This document shows positions 55,172 through 64,000 of a stretch of DNA of 64,000 nt, in pieces (the stretch's first letter is position 1; the number at the start of each line of letters is the position of its first letter). Source of the stretch: Bretschneidera sinensis (taxonomy: Eukaryota > Streptophyta > Magnoliopsida > Brassicales > Akaniaceae); assembly GCA_023935145.1 (NCBI GenBank), contig CM043700.1, forward strand, positions 104,686,400-104,750,399, given 5' to 3'. Both the position numbers and the translations under genes were made by a program. The notes beneath the pieces are model-generated. The model was not told where the DNA came from. It saw nothing but the letters and a program-made list of their open reading frames with translations, and did not search any database.

Positions 55172-56368
55172 ATGGTTAGACCACCTTCAAGATATGGTTT
55201 TGCAGATGCTATTGTAGTAGCTCCTTGGACAGAAGGAGGGATGAATGAACCAGAGAATTATATTGATGCCACGAAATGTAAGGATTCGTCAAGATGGCAG
55301 CTAGCTATGGAGGAAGAAATGGATTCTTTAAGGAAGAATAGCTCTTGGGAATTGGTACACATTCCGAAAAAACAGAGAGTTATGGATTATAAGTGCACTT
55401 ACAAGGTCAAAAAAGGGAACTCTCCAGGGGGTGAAGTCTGGAATAAGGCTAGGCTGGTGGCGAAGGGGTTCACACAAAAGAAAGGCATGGATTTCACAGA
55501 AACCTTCTCACTTGGACATAAGGTGTATGAAGTAGTGATTATCCTCATCTATGCCAATGATATGTTGTTGGTTCGGAACAACAGGGAAATGATGGAAAGG
55601 TTTACACCTCAACTCATAGAGGAGTTCGAGAGGAAGGATCTTAGCCTTACACAAAAGATCCTTGAGATAAGAAGAATTCAGGAAAGGGAGAGAAATGAGT
55701 TGAAGGTTTCTCGGTCTTCCTTCATAGAAAATGTGTTGTACAAGTTTTCTATGGAAGATGGTAAACCAGTGAAGATTCCTCTTGCTGGTCATTTCAAGTT
55801 ATCCAACGAACGATGTTCTGGAATGGATAAGGAGAAGAAGGAAATGGAAAAGGTCCCTTACTCTACTGCGGTTGGACCAGTCATGTTTATGATGGTGAGC
55901 ATTATACCCGACATTTTTCAGGCAATGGGTGTTCTCAACAGATTTGTGAGTAATCTCGAAAAAAAGCATTGGCTTGGGATGAAGTGGTTGTTGAGGTATT
56001 GGAAGGCTCAGTGGCAGTTGGTGGTAGCACTCTAAACAACCGGGGCAGAGTACATGGCGGCTACGAAAGCTATCAAGGAGGCTATGTGGTGCAAAGGGTT
56101 GTTAGACAAGTGGAAGGTCCTAAAAGAGTAGGTGGTGGTGTCTTCGGATTACCAAAGTGCATGGCACTTATGGAGAAATCTAGTGTTCCATGAGAGGACA
56201 AAGCACATGGATGTTTGGTATCATTTCATTTAGAAAAATGTTATGGAATGATGGATTCATGCGGATAAGATGGCCATAGAAGAAAGTCCTACAGATTTAA
56301 ATACCAAAGTTTTACCTCTGAGAAGGTTCAATCATTGCCTTAGACTTCTTAGGATTGGAGTCAGTTGA
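55172..56368 (+). pseudogene. E3 RT and RNase H (large deletions)
   Basis: 55172-56035 is one open frame: MDSLRKNSSWELV, ARLVAKGFTQKKGMDFTET, then directly HKVYEVVIILIYAND, with most of fingers and palm missing. The catalytic YVDD reads YAND (55550-55561). Later LRYWKAQWQLVVAL joins two distant parts of RNase H, removing its first acidic motif. Broken C-terminal phrases run to about 56368. Confidence 0.9.
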
Positions 56369-56436
56369 ATGATGACTCAAGATGAGTTTGGATACTGAGT
56401 TCTCTACACAATGGGTTCGGGTTTAATCGTTTAGAC

Positions 56437-56448
56437 AATGGTAGAGAT
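56437..56448 (+). other. E3 polypurine tract
   Basis: AATGGTAGAGAT directly precedes the 3' LTR. Confidence 0.75.
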
Positions 56449-57318
56449 TGTTGGAGTTTCTATATGGTTTAAACGGGAGAATGAAGTTCAGCATGTTAAA
56501 GGAGTGCGCACCAGGTCAGGCCACAGCGTAGCTCTTTCTAGGCTATAGTGCCCAACATGGAGGAGCTTCTGGAACCAGTGTGTGCCACAGCTCAGCCTCC
56601 CCTAGGCCATGGGCGCCCAGAAAGGTGAAAAGAGGAAGTTGTTCAGTCCTGTTCTAGGCCGCAGCACGCCCTATTTCAGGTCGTGGCCTGAAGGCACACT
56701 AAGGCTGGTTTTTAGCCTCTTTTGTTAAGTGCGTGGATGCATGATCAAAATATACAGGATCACTTGGACTTGATCAAAGGCTATGGTTGATTTGTCCTCA
56801 AGATCTAAGGGTGGAGATTGACTTTAAGAGAGGTTCAAGAAGTGGTGCACTATATAAAGGGTCACCTAGATTCAATCTCAACACAACAAGGAAACACATT
56901 ATGATACAAGACACAAGTGTGTGTGTGACAGGACATGTGAATGAGAGAATTGTGTGAGGAGTGCAAAGACACAAAACACAAGAGGGACTCATTATAGAGA
57001 GGCTGGAGGTTTAGGAAGATAGAGTAGCATAGACTAGATAGAGGGTTTTGTAATAGTTCTTATCTTTTCTTTCTTCTCTTCTTTGTTCCTTCAAGAACTT
57101 GTGGATTCTTGAAGAGGGTTGTTGTATCCTGTAAAGAACCGTTGATTTAGTTCAGAGGGCTCGGAGAGCTCACGGGGACGTAGGCTATTACCGAACCTCG
57201 ATAACAATTGTTGTCTTCTTTCTTTGCTTTGTTTGCTGTATCTTTTCCTTACAAGTCATTCTAGACTTGGGTGTTTGGAAGACCATCACCTGGGCATCAT
57301 TGAGGTGGTTTCCCAACA
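56449..57318 (+). repeat. E3 3' LTR
   Basis: 870 bp, TGTTGGAG to CCCAACA, with TATATAAAG at 56851-56859. Confidence 0.94.
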
Positions 57319-58039
57319 GGGACAATGTGTAATTTAAGTTTGGGGGTATGGGAGACACATTACACACACAATGTGTAATTTAAGTTTTGCTCCTAATGAT
57401 CATTGATAAGCTTTCCGCTGAGTAATTGGACCTCTTGCCTTAGTAAGCAGTGAGTGTTCACGTCAAAAGGTGAGAATTTTGCTTGGTAGCATCAAGGCCA
57501 GTTTAGTTTCGTAGCCTTTTTGACTCGAGTTAGTAAGTCCTTAGGGGTGCCTTCAAACCTAATGCCCTAAAACCATCTGGTTTGGGAGTCATTGACTCAA
57601 TACTCGCTACATAGGTCAATTAGAAAGCTTAAGGGAACTAAACATGGCGAACATCATAATAAAAGAAAGAAAGAAATAAAACTATGCCATTGTTGTTCAT
57701 TCTGATAGGAAATTCAGTGACTCTTGAGACATGAAAACATTACACATTGGAGTTATTTGGAAGCTTCATTTTTATGTGCTAGTTCATTGTACACTGATTC
57801 GAGCTTGTGATGCCTTAGCCGGCCTCTTATAAGTAATTATATTTTAAAATTCCTATTCATTGTGAAGAAGGGTTTATATTTTAAGTTTGCTCATGAATGA
57901 ATATCATGGTTTTGTGTGCTACTTAAATTTTTTGGATACCATGAATGATTGATTTATCTTTGTGTTCTTTGTTTTTCATTTAGTTTTTTTATTTTTTATT
58001 TTTGCTAAGGGACTAGCAAAATGTAAGTTTGGGGGTATT
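57319..58039 (+). other. Element F 3' noncoding region, right part, with polypurine tract
   Basis: Starts with the right arm of the hairpin (CAATGTGT at 57323-57330) and AAGTTTGGGGG (57336-57346). It then carries one copy of the conserved CTGAGTAA...CTCTTGCC block and a GGGGTGCCTTCAAACC block. The true polypurine tract AAGTTTGGGGG at about 58025-58035 precedes the LTR. Confidence 0.85.
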
Positions 58040-59671
58040 TGATGAGTGCCAAATATTGCATATTTTGGCCCTTTAATTTACATTTGTTAATTCTTTAGTT
58101 GTGTCCTAATCTGATATTTTGTGTTAGCTCTATGATTTTTAATGTTTTATAGGATTGCAAAAGCAATTTGAGGATTTAATGTGAAAAAAATGCAAAAGCT
58201 GGAATCTGCTGTTGCGATCGAGTACAACAGCGCTCAAGTATTTATTTATATGTTTAGCTTAGGAATTTGTTACTTTGAGTTGTTTTTTTTGTTGTTTTAC
58301 AAGTTTACAAGAACTTGGAAAGGAGTTTCACTAAATTACCAGAATTGCTCGTACAGATTAGTCATTTTTGCGGATTAAACTATACTGATTCAGGAAGAAC
58401 CAAGAGATAAGCCATATATTCTTGGAAAGATCCAGATGTCTAATTTCTGGAGAACTTTACAGCTCATAAATATGATTTTTCAAGAGAAAGTTATGGCAGT
58501 TTTAGTAGACAAAGGTCAGGCTGTGCGTGATTTCAGCATGGCAGAAGTGACTTTTGCGGATTAAACTGTAATGATTCAGGAAGAAACAGGAGATGAGCCA
58601 TATATGCTTAGAAAGAATCGGATGTCTATTTTTTGGAGAATTTTATGGCTCATAAGTATGAATTTTCTAGAGAAAGTTATGGTAGTTTTAGTAGACAAAG
58701 GTCAAGTTGTGCATGATTTCAGCGTGTGCAAAAGTTTTGAAGGGCATGTGAAGGCTTAAATCCCACATCGGTTGGAAACACATTCTATATCCCACATCCC
58801 ACATCAGTTGGAAACACATTTCACTCATGGGTTTTCCCTATAAAAGCCACATTTCACTTCATCTTCAGGAGCAATTAGTGTGCAATCTCAGAGGCTTTGT
58901 TACCAAGGGGTGCAATCTAGAGGATTTTGCTACCAATCGGGGGAGTGCTGTACAGCAGCTGCGAATGGAATTTCTCTCTCCATGTATTGTTAGTTTTAAT
59001 TTATTCCTTTTAAGTTTTAAAGTTTACTGTTTAGCACTTTAGTTGTGAAATTTATTTTCATAATCATGATAGGCTAAAACATTCATCTAAGGTTGAAGAT
59101 GAAGCCTCGCCATTGTTTAGCATTATATTTTCATATATGTTTGTACAATTCTGATATTTTTCAGTATTGATGTTCTATTTCAATTCAATTGTTTGACTAA
59201 TTTCTTATGATTGATTGTTTGGTTTATAAAACTGTTCAAATTGGATATTCTATGTGTTTCATCTGACAGATATGGCGAATCATCCAAAATAAATAGGATA
59301 TCCATTGTGATTCTAAAGTAAACGGATACATTGGATGATTTGGTTTAATTAAGGTATTCGTTGTGATTTGTATATCAATGGATTCATGAAATTATTTGAT
59401 AAATTACTTTTATATAGAACATGAAGATATATGCTTTACTTTGGTGGAGTGGATTCAGAAACCTTAGCTTTATCATTTGTTTTTAAATGAATTTAGTTTA
59501 GTTTATAATCACTGCACAACACAGTTCAAAATTCAGAACTAGGTTAAAATAGGTTTAGTTTAGGTAAAAATTTATTTTCAGGACGGATATCCATGTGGAT
59601 TCGACCTCGAACTTGCACACACTATATTGCAAACGACTCGTGCGCTTGCGAGTAATTTAAAACTCACAACA
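58040..59671 (+). repeat. Element F 3' LTR
   Basis: 1632 bp, TGATGAGTGCC to CTCACAACA, with TATAAAAG at 58839-58846. GCGATCGAG (58214-58222) and GCGCTCAAG (58230-58238) are isolated motifs of the element A type. Confidence 0.94.
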
Positions 59672-60176
59672 GTATTCTAGAAAGTCAACTTTTGAGCTTA
59701 TAGGATATTCAGATGCTGATTTTGCGAGTTGTAGACTAAATAGAAAAAGTACTAGTTGAACTTGCCAATTTTTGGGTGCAATGATAACCTCTTGGTTTTC
59801 CAAGAAACAGAATTTGGTTGCACTATCAACCGCCGAAGCAGAATATGTGGTAGCCAGAAGTTGTTGTGCATAAGTGTTATAGATGAAACAACAGTAAGAA
59901 GATTATGGCATGAACTTAAAAGATATACCAATTCATTATGATAACACTAGTGCTATCAAATTAACCAAAGATCTCATTTAGCACTCTAGAATCAAACATA
60001 GAGAAATAAGGCATCACTTCATAAGAGACCATGCTCAAAAGGGTGATATTAGACTAGAATTCATTCCTTCAGAAGATCAAATAGCTGATATTTTTACAAA
60101 ACCCTTAAGTGAAGATAGTTTTTGCAAAATTAGACTATTGATGGGTCTGATAGACTATGATAAAATGTATGTTTGA
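59672..60176 (+). pseudogene. Element G RNase H, C-terminal part
   Basis: Continues the frame broken by F: SRKSTFELIGYSDADF, then a TGA at 59758-59760 (CGA or TGG lost), TSWFSKKQNLVALSTAEAEYV, HYDNTSAIKL, HREIRHHFIRD and IADIFTKPLSEDSF, ending DYDKMYV and TGA at 60174-60176. The acidic motifs are present, but several stops and a frameshift near 59870 break it. Confidence 0.9.
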
Positions 60177-60325
60177 TTGCTTTAACATTCATCATATGCA
60201 TATTTGACATCTAGTGAATGAGCATTAACTCTTATTTAATATATCTCTCGCTCAAGATGGCATAGTAAACATTTTTGTGATGAAATCTCAAGTTGGAGCT
60301 TAAAATTTTAAGTTTTCTAGAGGAT

Positions 60326-60566
60326 CCAGTCGACTAGTGCGTTCACCCCAGTCAATTCGTATCCCACTACCCATTTTACTAATCGACTGGTATAAAGCAT
60401 CCAGTCACCTGGTACTACAAGACATTGTTTAGAGCTAAAATTTGAAATTTGGTAACCAACCTAGTCGACTGGTATATCTCTACCAGTTTACCCAGTTGAC
60501 TAGTATGTCAAAAATTCTGAAATTATGAAGGACCCAGTTGACTGGTGCCCTAACCCACTCGACAGG
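60326..60566 (+). promoter_or_regulatory. Palindrome cluster CCAGTCGACTGG in pol-ORF3 spacer of element G
   Basis: About eight CCAGTCGACTGG-type motifs (60326, 60348, 60380, 60400, 60460, 60482, 60533, 60554), the same type as in G's LTR U3. TATA-like GATAAATAG follows at 60578-60586, with ORF3 ATG at 60789, about 200 bases downstream. I infer a promoter for ORF3. Confidence 0.7.
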
Positions 60567-60577
60567 GATCGTGATTC

Positions 60578-60586
60578 GATAAATAG
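60578..60586 (+). promoter_or_regulatory. TATA-like site before element G ORF3
   Basis: GATAAATAG just after the last palindrome, followed by a pyrimidine-rich leader with CTTTCTCTCTCTAG. Confidence 0.5.
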
Positions 60587-60788
60587 TCTCTTCAGATTTT
60601 TCAGTTTTTCACGCCATTTTTAAAAATTCTAAGCTTTCTCTCTCTAGAAAATTTGTGATTTCAGTCCAAAATCTCTCATAACAGCTTCATAAAACCTTCA
60701 AACATTCCTCAAATCACCCATTTTTCAACTTCTAACGGTTGAAAATTCCATATTCCTTATAATCTCTCCCTAAAAAGACCCTTTCACA

Positions 60789-61184
60789 ATGTCAGAGAGA
60801 ATCCAAATCAAAACCATAGTTGGAGGACCTCACGTGCCTACAAGGCCTCGGTCTACAAAGACCTAGACATCCAACACCAAAGGGAAGGGTTTAGTAGGTT
60901 ACTCAAGCAAGAAAGTGAGGTCTGAGCTCGATGACTCGCTCTTCTGGAGCCCAGCCGCTAAGAGCAGGTATAACTCTATAATCCGGAACAAAAAGATCAT
61001 GATGGGTAGATTCGTTGACTTTGATTCTATCCGTCATACAAATTTCGATATTTTACATGCCTTTGAAGCCATTCACTTGACACCACTTATCAAGATACAC
61101 CAAAAATACTACCCACGCCTCATTCACTAGTTCTACACCAACCTCGTGAAACCTAATCCATCGGCTCTTCGTTTCAGAACTAAT
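60789..61184 (+). pseudogene. Element G ORF3, N-terminal part (cut by A')
   Basis: The ATG at 60789 opens MSERIQIKTIVGGPHVPTRP. A TAG is at 60864-60866, then KVRSELDDSLFWSPAAKSRYNS, KKIMMGRFVDFDSIRH and LTPLIKIHQKYYPRLIH, a second stop at 61128-61130, and FYTNL before A' interrupts at 61185. Its layout (Phe-Ser-x2-Ala near the start, then P-x-LI-x2-FYxNL) resembles B ORF3 (FEASESYFSLL, NIVREFYANA). Function unknown. Confidence 0.65.
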
Positions 61185-62457
61185 TGTTGGAGCAATTATC
61201 TACCTAAATAAATATGCAAATAACCGTTCGAGTTTTACTTGCAAGTGCACAAGGTCTGTGGTAGCATAGTGTGCAAGTGCTTGATCATTTCAACAAGGAT
61301 TAGTGAATTTCGTTTTAGAATTAGTTTCTTTAAGTTAAAAAAAAAGAGAAATAGCAGTTTGATTGTGAGTGAATAACAATAATGAGAACATAGGACTACG
61401 ATATCCACCCTAATTATACTTTCCCACTAAGTAAAGCTTCAATGCTCTAGCCTTATCATGAATATCTAATGGTTGCCAACCTAAGGGCTTGGTCAACACC
61501 TTAGGCTATTGATCTCCCTATGCAACGAGTTAGGCATGGTGTATACTCTAACTCTTTTCTCTCTTAAAGGATTCAGCATAGGTGTATACTGAGTTGTTCC
61601 TTAAAAGAGCATGAGGGCTGTGGAGATCGGTAACCACACGGGACCTAGGGCTTGGTCCGCTCCCGGTTTCCCATATTGATTAACCTGAGAATCCGATGTG
61701 GATATCCCTTGTTACTAATGTCGAACCCAGGACTCGGTCATCCAAATTGATTCGACTAACTTATCCATACCACATGCATACGTTGATCAGGCACATGCAT
61801 ATGAGGAATGTAAATACAAACAGGTATTAATCAAGTTAAATATTCTAATAAGGCTATAGAAAAGATAATCAATGAATGAACATGTTGAAAAGCATAACTA
61901 GGGCTTCAATCGAGCCCTATAGGAGTTTAGTTACACATACTAAGTAAAATAAATATTCTAAACATAGTGAAATAAAAACAGAAAACTAAAACTAAAGAAG
62001 ACTCGGGAGACGAGTCGTCAATTCCTCTCCTAAGCTTGCTACTTCGAATCTAGAACAAAAGGTATGGTTTATGTGTTTTACAGGGCTATTTATAGGGTCC
62101 TTTTGGTGTCCCAAAACCCTAATTTCCTATTTTGAGTATGGAGACTTCTTTCTATATCTGGCTCTGTCACCTCTAGAGTGATTGCGCTCGAGCGTATGCG
62201 GGATGCGCTCGAGCCTTTTTCAAGTGCGCTCATGCTTTGGTGTGCTCGATCTTAAGGGAGGTGCGCTCGAGCGCACCTTGCTAGATGGCATAACATGATT
62301 TTTGCTTCTAAAAGCTCCAAATTATCATCTTTTTGTCTAAGTCCTGTGAAAAACACATAAAACACGAAAATGAAGTAGAAACTACTAAAATATATAAATA
62401 AAGAGTCTAACAAATGTAAATTAAGGGGCTTAAATATGACTATTTAAGCACTTATCA
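61185..62457 (-). repeat. Element A' 3' LTR
   Basis: 1273 bp against 1283 in A. On the minus strand it starts TGATAAGTGC and ends near CTCCAACA, with a TATA box (CTATAAATAG, 62095-62086) and a palindrome cluster at 62182-62277. Confidence 0.92.
62182..62277 (-). promoter_or_regulatory. U3 palindrome cluster, element A' LTR
   Basis: About five GCGCTCGAGCGC-type motifs. The one at 62260-62277 is a perfect 18-bp palindrome (GGTGCGCTCGAGCGCACC). The cluster lies upstream of the LTR's TATA box on the minus strand. Confidence 0.8.
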
Positions 62458-63829
62458 CACCCCCAAACTTACATATTGCTAGTCCCTTAGCAATACAAAA
62501 CTAAAGACTATGTTAGATCAAAATTTAAAGATAAATTCATTTCCATTATACTCAAAGAATTGGGTTGTGAATAAAACTGTGATGACCGTTCATGAGTAAG
62601 CTTATAATAAAAACACATTTTTGTTTTGAAAAAGGATTTTCAAAAGCTTATGTTACTTACCTAAGGCTGGCCTAAGGCATCACAAGTTTGATTCGTGTGT
62701 GATGACTTAGCACATATAGGATGAGGTTTCCACATAATTTTAGTGTATAGTGTTTCGGTGCCCAAACCTTTATCAAATTCCATATCAAAGGGAACAAAAA
62801 TGACATAATACTTGCTTTTTCTTTCTTTTTCTTTTATCATGCTATCTTTGCCATGTTGAGTTCTATCGAGCTTTCTATTTGACCCGTGTAACAAGTGTTT
62901 GGCCAATGACTCCCAAACCAGATAGTTTTAGGGCATTAGGTGTAAAGACACCCCTAAGGACTTACTAACTCGAGTAAAAAGGCTACGGAACTAACAAGTT
63001 TTTAATGCTTCTAAATGAAATTTCCACCTTTTGACGTGAACACTCAATGCTTACTGAGGCAAGAGGCCTAGTTACTTAGTGGAATTTTTTATTATGATCA
63101 TTAAAGGCTTACTTCTCACCTTTTCACGTGAACACTCAATTCTTATTGAGGCAAGAGGCCCAGTTACTCAGTGGAAAGTTTTGAATGATCATTAGAAGCT
63201 TTTCATTTTCTTTTTTCATGATGAACATTTTTCTTTATTTTTCTTATGCCAAAGTTTTCTTTTCAACAAGTCATCTGATTACAGTTAGATTATGGAAACA
63301 TATATAAAAGAATTATGTGTCATACCCCACACAAATGTGTGCTAAATGTGCTCGTGCAAATTTGGATCAAACTTGTGAATTCTTTGGTGCCTTGAGGTAG
63401 GTAACTAATTTTGTAAAATTCCTAATACTAGACTATGTGTTCTATTTTTTAAGCTTACTAATGAAGGGTTATCAAATTTTTTAAATCAACCAAAATTTTT
63501 GTTTACCAAAGGAACATGCATCTATCTCTCCTAAAAAAATTGGGACTTAGTTGTGTATGTGTTTCAAGTGTGTGTGTAACAGTGTCTAGTATCTCCCACT
63601 ACCCCTAAACTTAAATTACACATTGTCCCTAATGTGTGTGTGGCATGGAAAGATCTGACCTGGGAGATGGAGAACTAGGTTACTTACTTGCTTGTACACG
63701 CCCCCAAAATTGAACAAGATACACGCACTAGGTACCTGACAAGGAAAAATAAACGTTGTTCCGGAAAACAAAATATAAATAATTGACATGTAAATATTAT
63801 AAACAAACGAAAAGTACTAAAATGAAAAG
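62458..63829 (-). other. Element A' polypurine tract and 3' noncoding region
   Basis: The polypurine tract (minus-strand AAGTTTGGGGGTG) lies at about 62458-62471. Two copies of the conserved CTGAGTAAC block are at about 63015-63190. The hairpin arms ACACATT and AATGTGT are at 63618-63637, with a purine tract (AAGTTTAGGGGT, minus) at 63601-63612. No coding sequence seen. Confidence 0.85.
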
Positions 63830-64000
63830 GATATGTCTAGGGTGCCTTCCATGAGCGCTAAGTTTTATGTCTTCAGCTAGATGGGGTATCCTCTTACTGC
63901 TGATCATCAGTGGGTGCAGTCGAAGAGGTACCAGGTGCAGGAGGTAAGCGGTCAAGGATGGCCTGTAGCATGGCCTCCTGTCATGTAAACTGTGCCTCTA
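63830..64000 (-). pseudogene. Element A' ORF3, 3' end
   Basis: On the minus strand this matches element A 9345-9490, the end of ORF3 and the AGCGCTCATGG junction. It is too short to judge the frame. Confidence 0.6.

Larger units (their letters stand above)
51654..57318 (+). mobile_element. Element E3: deleted Tork-like Ty1/copia retrotransposon in F
   Basis: 5665 bp with two 870-bp LTRs. Flanks GGGA (51650-51653 and 57319-57322) are the target duplication, possibly GGGGA with one base lost. Compared with E2 it lacks about 230 bp of gag, about 300 bp of RT fingers and about 165 bp of RNase H, and has gained a 60-bp tandem array before its zinc knuckle. Confidence 0.94.
41581..59671 (+). mobile_element. 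Element F: internally deleted gypsy retrotransposon holding E2 and E3
   Basis: Target duplication GTATT at 41576-41580 and 59672-59676. It has LTRs of 1603 and 1632 bp, a perfect tRNA-Asp PBS, gag and the start of RT, then a jump at about 51404 straight into the 3' noncoding region, so RNase H, integrase and ORF3 are absent. Protease is also missing. Without E2 and E3 its own length is about 6.3 kb. It would need proteins in trans. Confidence 0.95.
24872..61184 (+). mobile_element. Element G: SIRE-like Ty1/copia retrotransposon, split by nested insertions
   Basis: Parts in order: 5' LTR (about 24872-25733 and 36506-36817), PBS 36820-36831, gag, protease, integrase, RT (36873-41580), RNase H continuing at 59672-60176, a palindrome-rich spacer, and ORF3 (60789-61184). 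The 3' LTR must lie beyond A'. Insertions are B in the LTR, F in RNase H and A' in ORF3. The long gag, a third ORF and the protein phrases place it in the SIRE/Maximus group. The left end (24872) is a guess at a TG and is not confirmed. Confidence 0.85.
61185..64000 (-). mobile_element. Element A': second Athila-like gypsy element (minus strand, truncated by window end)
   Basis: Read on the minus strand from the window end: end of ORF3, 3' noncoding region with hairpin and duplicated block, polypurine tract and 3' LTR (62457 to 61185). The sequence matches element A throughout. The rest, including pol, lies to the right of the window. Confidence 0.9.

Overview
This window comes from a repeat-rich plant nuclear genome, most likely a dicot. 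It is almost entirely a nest of LTR retrotransposons. The evidence is plant-type Ty3/gypsy elements with tRNA-Asp primer sites (TGGCGCCGTTGCCGGGGA and variants), plant Ty1/copia elements with initiator-tRNA-Met primer sites (TGGTATCAGAGC), 5'-truncated LINE tails, TATA boxes inside LTRs, and no recognisable host gene. Nearly every retroelement reading frame is broken by stops, frameshifts or deletions. Many stops look like C-to-T or G-to-A transitions, as expected for old methylated copies. I use my own family letters A-G.

Layout. (1) 1-12151: element A, an Athila-like gypsy element on + whose 5' LTR is cut by the window edge: PBS, gag, protease, RT, RNase H, integrase, a third ORF (ORF3) and a 3' LTR. 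A solo LTR of family B sits reversed inside its gag (about 1196-2529). (2) 12152-16159: element D1 on -, a gypsy remnant with an LTR, a short gag piece and part of a second LTR. It holds a LINE tail (12739-13063, 14-bp target duplication) and a solo copia LTR (14102-14947). (3) 16165-16800: an older copia gag remnant on -. (4) 16806-18621 and 24409-24871: unassigned DNA, split by (5) E1, a complete Tork-like copia element (18622-24408, TSD AAATG).

(6) From about 24872 to 61184 runs element G, a SIRE-like copia element. Its 5' LTR is split by gypsy element B (25734-36505, TSD AGTGT, itself carrying a LINE tail in its 3' LTR). Its RNase H is split by gypsy element F (41581-59671, TSD GTATT). 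F contains two further Tork-like copia elements: E2 (43631-49727, TSD GAATG) in its gag and E3 (51654-57318, TSD GGGA) in its 3' noncoding region. G's own ORF3 is cut at 61185 by (7) A', a second Athila-like element on -, running off the window end.

The most interesting signal is not a gene. Several families carry a cluster of short self-complementary motifs with a CpG core in the U3 of the LTR, upstream of the TATA box: GCGCTCGAGCGC-type in A and A', GCCGCGGC-type in B and E1-E3, and CCAGTCGACTGG-type in G. In the three elements that keep a third ORF after pol (A, B and G), the element's own motif is used again as a cluster between pol and ORF3, each time with a TATA-like sequence nearby. 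This suggests a repeated promoter or enhancer module that drives both the genomic RNA and ORF3, shared in architecture but not in sequence across copia and gypsy elements. Unit number differs between the two LTRs of single elements, so the arrays change quickly. A second shared signal is a perfect hairpin (ACACATTG-GGGA-CAATGTGT) followed by a polypurine-tract-like AAGTTTGGGGG, far upstream of the real polypurine tract in the gypsy elements.
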